A stretch of DNA of 64,000 nucleotides from the NCBI GenBank assembly GCA_964546815.1, contig CAZJLR010000001.1, positions 186,001 to 250,000 on the forward strand. The letters are read 5' to 3'. Under the pieces are notes generated by a model. It saw only the letters and a program-made list of their open reading frames with translations. It did no database searches and was not told the origin of the DNA. This document shows, piece by piece, positions 16,575 through 23,834 of this stretch; within the stretch, counting starts at the first letter, position 1; the number at the start of each line of letters is the position of its first letter. The DNA is from JAIEPM01 sp964546815 (GTDB taxonomy: Bacteria > Cyanobacteriota > Vampirovibrionia > Obscuribacterales > Obscuribacteraceae). Made by a program: the position numbers and the translations under genes.

Positions 16575-17969
16575 TCAAAGCTCAATCGATTTTTCAATCG
16601 GTATGCTAAAGCAAAACTTGCTCCCTTTTCCTGGGACGCTGGACACAGCGACAGAGCCATACTGCAGCTCAGCCATTTTCCTGGCAATATACAAGCCTAA
16701 TCCGTTTCCTGAGCGGTCAGAGTCTTGATCAAGTACTTTGAACCGTTCAAAAATGGTTTGTATACGGTTTTCTGGAATTCCCGGTCCATTGTCTTTTACG
16801 AAAATAGAAAGCAGAGAAGCGTCGCGCTCCTCTGAAATCTCAACGTTCGATTCAGGTGGAGACCATTTTATAGCGTTAGAAAGCAGGTTGCTTAGTATCT
16901 TGCTGCTGAAGCTGAAATCGCCGACTACAAATGAATCTGAGATCGGAAATTTCAAAGTTATAGACTTTCCTGTGGCAAATGACTGCATCATAGACTGAAC
17001 ATTTTCATACAGCTCAAGAGTAGAAAAACTCTCCAGTTTGACTGGTATATCGCCACCTTCTAACTCTTCAGCCTCAAGCAATTGACCAATTAGTTTTAAA
17101 ATTCGCTCTATGCCAAGTTGAGACATGGAAATTTGTTCTAGCGCATCGGGCGTAAGTGTTCCATAATTTCCAGAGCGTAGATTTTGCAAAAGAAAGCTCA
17201 GCCCAGCAATGGGAGAACGCAGGTCATGAGTCACCATTGCAGAAAACTCAGCTTTCATTCGTTGATTTTGCTTCGATAAAGTTATGTCCCTGGCAAGACA
17301 ATAAAAGCAGTTTGCAGTATTCGACCATTCACACTCTATTTCGAGATCGAATAGGTTTTGCCGTAAATTAAGGGCGCGGCACTCAAAGGGTGCATTCTTG
17401 GCACCGGCTCTGCAATTTTTCAGATAAACGGCTAGACGCTCACTATCTTCGTTTGGAAAGAGTTCCAGGAATGACTTAGCAAGCAATGATGCCGGCGGAT
17501 AGCCGAATGAATCTGCCATCTGTGGATTGAAATCTAATATTTTTCCGTCGGCATTTAGGCTGAAGATCAAATCGCTGGAAAAATCGGCAATTAAACGTTC
17601 TCGCTGGCAGGCAGATTCAAGCTCTTTCGAAGTCAGGAGTGCAATCGCTTCGATCTTATCCGGCAGAGCATCTGCAGCCCCACGGCCGAGTTCAAGCAGA
17701 GATGCAAACAATATACTTTGGGCTCTCAACATTGGTGTGAGCAATTTTGATTTGAGAGAATCGATAAAAACTAATATCAGAATGCCGCAAATAATAAAGT
17801 TCAAAACCGCAGCAATGAAAATTGACTGATTACTAAAACTCACGCCAAACTGAGAGCCAAAGTAAAATAAGAAAACGAGCTCGTTGACAACCAGCGCAAA
17901 CAGAATGAACACGGGCGTCAAAAGATCGTCCCCAGCTATTTTTGCATTGCTATCATCGCCCAAACTCAT
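16575..17969 (-). CDS. Membrane PAS sensor histidine kinase
   Basis: 464 residues. Two membrane segments lie in residues ~15-80 with almost no extracellular loop, so the input is probably intramembrane or cytoplasmic. A PAS domain follows (about 120-230, with SSDLIFSLNADGKILDFNPQ). The HisKA domain has the H-box VTHDLRSPIAG near residue 247. The ATPase domain has the N-box LLSNAIKWSPP, G1 DNGPGIP and G2 GNGLGLYIA. All catalytic motifs are intact. It is divergent from the OmpR-type regulator at 18102, its likely partner. Phosphotransfer would be from His to Asp52 of that regulator (inference from position). Confidence 0.9.
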   Translation of the reverse strand: MSLGDDSNAKIAGDDLLTPVFILFALVVNELVFLFYFGSQFGVSFSNQSIFIAAVLNFIICGILILVFIDSLKSKLLTPMLRAQSILFASLLELGRGAADALPDKIEAIALLTSKELESACQRERLIADFSSDLIFSLNADGKILDFNPQMADSFGYPPASLLAKSFLELFPNEDSERLAVYLKNCRAGAKNAPFECRALNLRQNLFDLEIECEWSNTANCFYCLARDITLSKQNQRMKAEFSAMVTHDLRSPIAGLSFLLQNLRSGNYGTLTPDALEQISMSQLGIERILKLIGQLLEAEELEGGDIPVKLESFSTLELYENVQSMMQSFATGKSITLKFPISDSFVVGDFSFSSKILSNLLSNAIKWSPPESNVEISEERDASLLSIFVKDNGPGIPENRIQTIFERFKVLDQDSDRSGNGLGLYIARKMAELQYGSVAVSSVPGKGSKFCFSIPIEKSIEL

Positions 17970-18101
17970 ATCTTTGCTGTTGCCGATTCCAACAATCTAA
18001 GTATCGCGTTGCAAGCATTGAGTGTAAAGTCTATTAGAATAAAAACAGCGTACGATTTGGCATTCTTGCAAAAATGTTCTTTCTGGAGATCGCAGACTTC
18101 A

Positions 18102-18803
18102 ATGGCAAAAATATTGATTGTCGAAGACGACCCAATCATATCTAAGAATCTAAAGCTCAGCCTGGAAAAGGAAAATCACCTGGTTGAAACTGTTGCCGAC
18201 GGTGCCGAAGGTCTTTACCTCCTCCTTAATTATTCATACGACCTTGCGATTCTCGATTGGCAACTTCCAGGAAAGCAAGGTTCAGACATTTGTGTTGAAC
18301 TGAAAAACAACAACAAAGACATTCCAATTTTGATGCTAACTTCAAGGTCTTCACTTTCCGACCGAGTACTTGGCCTTGATAGCGGAGCATACGATTATGT
18401 TGTTAAGCCATGCGACCTTAACGAAATAAATGCAAGAGTACGCGCGCTGGCCAGAAGACCAAAGAAAAGTAATCCACAGCAATTGATAGTTGGCAATTTA
18501 GTTATCGACTTAGATTCACATGAAGTATACGTTGAAACAAAAAAGCTACGGCTTTCACCCAGCGAATTTGAGCTACTTCAAAAGCTATGTCGTCATTTAG
18601 ACGAAGTTGTGCCGATAAATCAATTTAAAACTCTAACTCATTCGTCGAAAGAAAACGTCTCAACCGAACAAATTCGGGTTCAAATCGCCAGCATTAGAAA
18701 GAAGCTTTCAGAAGCGGGCGCGCAGCTCCAAATTTCGAATGCAAGAGGCCTCGGTTATGTAGCCACATTAGCAGTAAATACTTCAGAGCAGAAGAACACT
18801 TAG
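18102..18803 (+). CDS. OmpR/PhoB-family response regulator
   Basis: 233 residues: receiver domain 1-120 with acidic pocket Glu8-Asp9-Asp10, phosphoacceptor Asp52 (LAILDWQLPG), Thr and Lys of the switch (LMLTSR, VVKPCD), then a winged-helix DNA-binding domain (~130-230, ending ARGLGYVA). ATG 18102 starts exactly at the receiver fold; an upstream reading adds 31 residues without family match. It is divergent from the histidine kinase at 16575-17969. Its receiver is closely similar to that of the fused regulator-kinase at 27005, including Trp after the phospho-Asp, so the two are paralogues. Confidence 0.92.
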   Translation: MAKILIVEDDPIISKNLKLSLEKENHLVETVADGAEGLYLLLNYSYDLAILDWQLPGKQGSDICVELKNNNKDIPILMLTSRSSLSDRVLGLDSGAYDYVVKPCDLNEINARVRALARRPKKSNPQQLIVGNLVIDLDSHEVYVETKKLRLSPSEFELLQKLCRHLDEVVPINQFKTLTHSSKENVSTEQIRVQIASIRKKLSEAGAQLQISNARGLGYVATLAVNTSEQKNT

Positions 18804-18806
18804 CTT

Positions 18807-19103
18807 TTAAGAACATGGCAAAATGCTCCTGTTTTGGGAAATTGTATAGCCTGTATTAGCGACTGTACTGACAAGATCTTCAGCACCAATAAACGACAGC
18901 TTACGGCGCAAAGTCCTGATTCTTTGCCTCACAGCTTCTGCAGATTTGCAAATATTCTGGTCGGCTAGCTGCGTGGAGCTAAGTATGGTTCCACTGTTTT
19001 TATACAATGAATCAAGAAGAGCAAATTCCATTTTTGTCAGCGTAACAGCTAAGTTTTCGTTGGCAGCGGTTTTTCGTGCATAATTCAATTCAACCATGAT
19101 CAT
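18807..19103 (-). CDS. Stand-alone OmpR-type winged-helix protein without receiver
   Basis: 98 residues that are almost only a PhoB/OmpR C-terminal domain: LTKMEFALLDSLYKNSGTIL, then a recognition-helix region (SAEAVRQRIRTLRRKLSF) and the wing ending VANTGYTIS. No receiver domain is encoded. The frame stays open only a short way upstream of the ATG at 19103 and does not resemble a receiver there. It is convergent with the regulator at 18102 (3 bases between stop codons), and a kinase gene lies just upstream on the same strand. It could be a constitutive DNA-binding protein, a competitor of its neighbour, or a remnant. The domain call is firm; the function is unknown. Confidence 0.75.
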   Translation of the reverse strand: MIMVELNYARKTAANENLAVTLTKMEFALLDSLYKNSGTILSSTQLADQNICKSAEAVRQRIRTLRRKLSFIGAEDLVSTVANTGYTISQNRSILPCS

Positions 19104-19202
19104 TTCAATACAGCCCTCAGACTTAAAAGTGCTATCGATGCCTGAACTGTATTCGATTAGTATAAATATATTGTGGCAAAAACGATTTAGAGAAAGACAA
19201 GC

Positions 19203-21074
19203 CTAAATACCCAGGTCTCGCATTCCCTTTGGTTTTAGCTGTTTTAGCTCAGACTCAATTTCTATTGCTTCAGAGACCTTTCCTTGCTTGCGTAAAACTC
19301 GAGCAAGTTTGCGAAGAACATCCTCTGGAGCGAACTGTACAGAGTATGCAATTATCTTCCGGTAGTGTTTTTCAGCTAATGAGAAATTATCAGTTTGCTC
19401 ATAAATAGAGGCAAAGTCACCGTCAATATGTTCTTTGGTCGTCACTGCAAAGACATCTAAATTTGTCTTTTCAGCCGCAGCCAAAATTTCCAGACATTGA
19501 GCTCGATGTCCGCGTGCAAGTGCTAATTTGGCCCTGCTCAAGTCACACAAAGTCGCTGCCGAAAGATCGTTCTTCGTATTTGCTGTGCAGATTTTCAGGC
19601 ATTTCTCAGCATAATCAAAGTCACCAGACTCAGTAAAACAGTCGGCTGCAGAGCGAATATAACCGAATGCCATACCTTCTAGATTTGGGTTAATGCTCCA
19701 CAACAAATTCCCATAAAGCCAGTTTATCTCAGCTGCATTTCGATAGTTATGTAACACCTTCTGATTGCTGATATAAACTTCAAGCGATTCGATTTTTTCT
19801 AATTCAACATTGATGTCGCGAAATTGATCTATATACCTACCTGGTCGGCGGAAACGCTCAATAATTTCTATTTCGTTATCTATATTAGATGCGCGATTTA
19901 GTTTGGAGCAGATGAGCTTGGCAAAGTCATTTGTGGCTATTTTGCACAATACAGAATATGCTTCTGCCTTTTTCCCTTGACGGTCCAATTTATCGACTTC
20001 ATCTAGTTGCAGTGAAATTTTATTCAATGCTAGTTCAAGCTGCTTATCACTGCCAGGCGTAGCTATAAGACCATTCATTCTATGGCTGGCCAGAAAGAAT
20101 AGTGACGAAACTGCAAGAACCAAAACAGCAAGACCTATCATCAAAATATTTGATTTTTTTTGTACTTTCGTTTCTCCGTGCCATTGCTTCAAGTCGCTGA
20201 ATTGCGAAATATTGAGAGTGTCGTTAGTGGCACTGCGAAAAAACGAAAGTATTTCTGCGCAAGATGCAAATCTATCTGCTGGATCTTTTTGCAAACACTT
20301 TAGGATGATTAGTTCAATTCTCTTTGCCAACGCAGCGTCTTGCATTCTTATGCTGAGGCGCGCAGGAAGAACATTTTGTTGCAGATAAAGTATGCCAGGC
20401 ACTGAATCGGCCTCAAATGGAAGGCGCCCGGAAAAAAGCTGATAAGCAACGCAACCCAGAGAATAAATATCCGAACGTACAGAAGCAGCGGTGCCAATAC
20501 AACATTCTGGAGCCATGAAATAAAAATTGCCAATCAAACAGCCAGATTCAGTAAGTCTGCCAGATTTACTCTGTTGAGCATCAGTCAACCAGGCAAGTCC
20601 AAGGTCGATGATCTTGATAGCAAATTTGTCACCGTCTCTAACGACGATTACGTTTGAAGAACTAAAGTCTCGATGCACAATCCCTGACTGGTGAATGTGC
20701 TCTAGCCCCTCAATTAGCTGAGCAAAAATATCCACAGTGTTTACTGCATTGGTCTGACTGTTATTCTCTTGAATCCAGGTTGCTAGAGACTGTCCTTCAA
20801 CATACTCCATAACAAGACAAACGCTGGACAAAAAATACTCAACAGAATAAACGGAAGCAACACTCTTATGACGTATACGTGCCAGAGCCTTTCCCTCTTG
20901 GAGAAATCTCTTTACATCAGCATCATCCAGTTCGACCGCTTTGAGGAACTTGAGCGCAACATTTCTCTCAAGTTTCAGATCTGAAGCTCGAAAAACTGTT
21001 GCAAAACCGCCTTCGCCCAAAAACTCGACTATCTGAAATCTTTCATTGACGATGGTGCCTGGGCGCAAATTCAT
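19203..21074 (-). CDS. Membrane Ser/Thr protein kinase with TPR-like extracytoplasmic domain, atypical catalytic loop
   Basis: 623 residues. Kinase domain ~12-270: glycine loop LGEGGFATVF, VALKFL lysine, MEYVEG hinge, HRDFSSSN catalytic loop, DLG in place of DFG, APE present. The catalytic loop keeps the Asp and Asn but lacks the Lys of HRDxKxxN, and DFG is DLG, so activity may be altered. One membrane segment follows (ILMIGLAVLVLAVSSLFFLA, about residues 310-330). The last ~290 residues are alpha-helical and TPR-like, probably outside the cytoplasm. The layout matches the kinase at 59552, so they are paralogues. It is preceded on the same strand by a 105-base gap, and its partners are unknown. 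Confidence 0.87.
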   Translation of the reverse strand: MNLRPGTIVNERFQIVEFLGEGGFATVFRASDLKLERNVALKFLKAVELDDADVKRFLQEGKALARIRHKSVASVYSVEYFLSSVCLVMEYVEGQSLATWIQENNSQTNAVNTVDIFAQLIEGLEHIHQSGIVHRDFSSSNVIVVRDGDKFAIKIIDLGLAWLTDAQQSKSGRLTESGCLIGNFYFMAPECCIGTAASVRSDIYSLGCVAYQLFSGRLPFEADSVPGILYLQQNVLPARLSIRMQDAALAKRIELIILKCLQKDPADRFASCAEILSFFRSATNDTLNISQFSDLKQWHGETKVQKKSNILMIGLAVLVLAVSSLFFLASHRMNGLIATPGSDKQLELALNKISLQLDEVDKLDRQGKKAEAYSVLCKIATNDFAKLICSKLNRASNIDNEIEIIERFRRPGRYIDQFRDINVELEKIESLEVYISNQKVLHNYRNAAEINWLYGNLLWSINPNLEGMAFGYIRSAADCFTESGDFDYAEKCLKICTANTKNDLSAATLCDLSRAKLALARGHRAQCLEILAAAEKTNLDVFAVTTKEHIDGDFASIYEQTDNFSLAEKHYRKIIAYSVQFAPEDVLRKLARVLRKQGKVSEAIEIESELKQLKPKGMRDLGI

Positions 21075-21179
21075 TGGAATATGTACAGCAGCTGAAAGTA
21101 GTACCTAATTGCATGCCATGCCCAAGAAATTAGGCACGACGAGCAAGCAACTGTAACACATTCTTATGATATCGAAGTT

Positions 21180-23555
21180 CTACATATTCTTTTCACCGAG
21201 CAATTTCAACATTTTCTCGTAGCTGCGAAGCGCCGAATAACGGGACGCATGCGCCCAAGCAAGGGGTGTGTTAACTCCAGGCATGGCAACGGTTCTGCCA
21301 TCTAGAGTTCGAACAAATTCGTATGCTTCTGGCTCGACCCAGCCCTGCACCGGATAACCGTTTGGCTTGATCTCTGATATTCCAGTGGTTCGGGCAAGAG
21401 AACGATTTAGAAACTCGGTGGATTTTCTTTTTCCATGCCAAATTAAATTGTTTACTTCCGCAGTTTCTTCCAGCTTTCCCGAACCTAAACCTTCAACCAG
21501 TTTTGAAACCTGCCGCGCGTATCCGTCTGCCATTGTTGACACCCACGGCCATTGAGAAACGTGTTCGGGGCTCGTTTGCAGCGCACGTTCAGCCAATGAC
21601 TGTGGAGTACTCGTATCTTCAGAATGACCCGAAGTGAATTTTACAGCACTATTTGGACCAGCTAGTCTTGACTTAAGTGATGGTAGAAGCCATGAATTTA
21701 CACCAAGATATCCGTCTGGAATAACGAGTTCAGGCAAGGCTTCAAAAGGTTCATAACGTATGATTCCGTTTTCTCTAACCAGACGATTAGAAAGAGCATC
21801 GAGAATTTTGTAATGCGAGGCAACATCACTGAGGGTGTCGCCAAACTTAACTGTAGAAGTGGTTATAAACGCCAATGATGAATCCATGGGACGATTCGGA
21901 TGTTCAGTAGGACCAGACGGACTATTGATCCGCTCATGTACTAAACGCGTAGCCACTTCAATTGCTTCGTCGATCTTATCTGGGTTTATCTGCGTCTTAA
22001 GAGTCTGAAAAGCAGCTGGTTGCTCACCCATTTTGTCGATTTGTTTAAGCAAATTACGATATGATTCCAGACCAGCTCGCATAGCCTCGGTATCAGAACT
22101 GAGACCAGGGAAAGGTAATTCTTCCCAATTCCCTGCACTGGGAGCCATAAAATCGAATTTGCCAGTTTTTGGATTTGTATTCACGGCCAAAATATATTCA
22201 GCCAGGTTCTTGGTTGAAGTCAGAAGAGCTTGCCCCTCTGGTGATTGCAGGTCTTTCGCTGAAAGCCCCCATTGTGTAGGCTTGTCGTTGAGACCGGCCG
22301 AGACAGTATCACTAAAGCTCTTCAAAGCGAGTCCATGTGATTCGAGCCGCTTATTATTGAACCAGCCTCCGTCTCGCTCCAACGTACCAGGCATAAACAC
22401 GTGCGCGACACCATTTTCCAGGGGGCCGTCGCGATAAAAGCCGGGGTCATTCACAGTGTTTCGGATTGCCTGCAACTCAGGCTCTTGCATATAAAATCTT
22501 GCAAGACTACCCATACTTTTTTTCCAATTATCGGGGTCGCGTTCTCTCTGTATATCGCCCAGGCGCACAGAGTCGGTAACCCATTGACGCACCATTGGTG
22601 CATTTTCGACGGCACCGGATGTTCGCACAAATCCTGTCTGGCTATCTGTTTTGAGATCCCAAAATCGATGCGCTTCGTGTGATTGCAATATAGTCTCAAA
22701 ATCAGCCGGGGAATACTGGGCTTTCATTAATCCGGCAATTTCCTTGTTATGAACAGGAATTGTATAATCTGCAAGAGTAACATTCACTGGTTCATAACTG
22801 GAAGCATGATCAAGCGCAGCAATATTACGTGCAAAAGAATCTTTCAGAACCGGATTTTTGCTGAGTGCGCGATAACTGAGCAGATTAACCTGAGCACCAT
22901 CAGGACCTGTTTCAATCAGCTCTGCACAGCCAAGTTGTCTCGAAATGGCTTTCAATTGAGTTTTGCTCAATGAGCTATTTTCTATGTTGTTCCTTCCAAT
23001 TCGGCTGCCAATCATGAAGCCAGGCAGTCCCACGGCAAATTGCGTGCCGATTTCACCCAGAGAATGACCTATTAAATTTCCGCTTTCAATAAAATCACTG
23101 GCATTCTTAGCCGAACTAATAGACTTGTATACATCTGATGATTTCTCAATTAACGGCAAGGTAAAAGTCGCGGCTACAGCTCCACGAACAACATTTCCCC
23201 AGAGTCCGCTCTTAGGTATTAAGGTGCTTAATGAATAACCAAGTACAGCTGATACGCCAATGTCAGTAAGCACACGAGGCACCGCCAAATTGACAGTGCT
23301 GCGCTCTTTTTCAGTTTCAAAAGGGTGAGGAATTTCTAGATGGTCGACAGAAAATAATTGCTCGCGTATTGCAGGAAGAATACTTTCTCCAGCCGCAGAA
23401 AGAACAAGTTTAGATTTGTCAAAAACACCACCAGGTTTCACATCGTGATTTGAGCCTTTGTTCGTATCATGATTTAGCAAGTCCAAATCGAAGAGTGATA
23501 ATTGACCCTGAGAATTATTGCTACTCGCTTTATCAGGCGAAATTATGCGTTCCAT
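21180..23555 (-). CDS. Large uncharacterised protein with a LysM-like segment
   Basis: 791 residues from ATG 23555, which has GGGGTG at suitable spacing; a longer reading from 23627 adds 24 residues. I do not recognise the overall family. Visible parts: a Ser/Asn/Asp-rich start, a glycine/alanine-rich moderately hydrophobic region (~residues 90-190, containing SAVLGYSLSTLIPKSGLWG), and near residue 590 a LysM-like start (VKFGDTLSDVASHYKI), a motif that in other proteins binds peptidoglycan. The rest is mixed alpha/beta without cysteine clusters. No signal peptide is evident. It lies between a kinase gene and the PDZ protein, all on the minus strand, and could be a substrate or structural partner; this is only positional. 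Confidence 0.6.
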   Translation of the reverse strand: MERIISPDKASSNNSQGQLSLFDLDLLNHDTNKGSNHDVKPGGVFDKSKLVLSAAGESILPAIREQLFSVDHLEIPHPFETEKERSTVNLAVPRVLTDIGVSAVLGYSLSTLIPKSGLWGNVVRGAVAATFTLPLIEKSSDVYKSISSAKNASDFIESGNLIGHSLGEIGTQFAVGLPGFMIGSRIGRNNIENSSLSKTQLKAISRQLGCAELIETGPDGAQVNLLSYRALSKNPVLKDSFARNIAALDHASSYEPVNVTLADYTIPVHNKEIAGLMKAQYSPADFETILQSHEAHRFWDLKTDSQTGFVRTSGAVENAPMVRQWVTDSVRLGDIQRERDPDNWKKSMGSLARFYMQEPELQAIRNTVNDPGFYRDGPLENGVAHVFMPGTLERDGGWFNNKRLESHGLALKSFSDTVSAGLNDKPTQWGLSAKDLQSPEGQALLTSTKNLAEYILAVNTNPKTGKFDFMAPSAGNWEELPFPGLSSDTEAMRAGLESYRNLLKQIDKMGEQPAAFQTLKTQINPDKIDEAIEVATRLVHERINSPSGPTEHPNRPMDSSLAFITTSTVKFGDTLSDVASHYKILDALSNRLVRENGIIRYEPFEALPELVIPDGYLGVNSWLLPSLKSRLAGPNSAVKFTSGHSEDTSTPQSLAERALQTSPEHVSQWPWVSTMADGYARQVSKLVEGLGSGKLEETAEVNNLIWHGKRKSTEFLNRSLARTTGISEIKPNGYPVQGWVEPEAYEFVRTLDGRTVAMPGVNTPLAWAHASRYSALRSYEKMLKLLGEKNM

Positions 23556-23834
23556 AATAACAAGCACCCCAAATGCGTTACGGCAGAAAAAGATCAGCAG
23601 AAAATGGCTTGCGATAAATTCATTCACACGCTACCAACACCGAGGGACAGATTAGCGGACGAGCATAAAAATTTTGTGTCACAAACTCTTTCAGCAAAAG
23701 CAAGACAGAATGCGGCTTTAAGCACTGAATTACTGCTTTCACATAGCACCGAGAGTGATACCAGCAGGTCGTGATGTTTTCTCATGCAGATCGATAAGTC
23801 AATAATTACATCAATTGCAAAAGATTGAAGCCGC

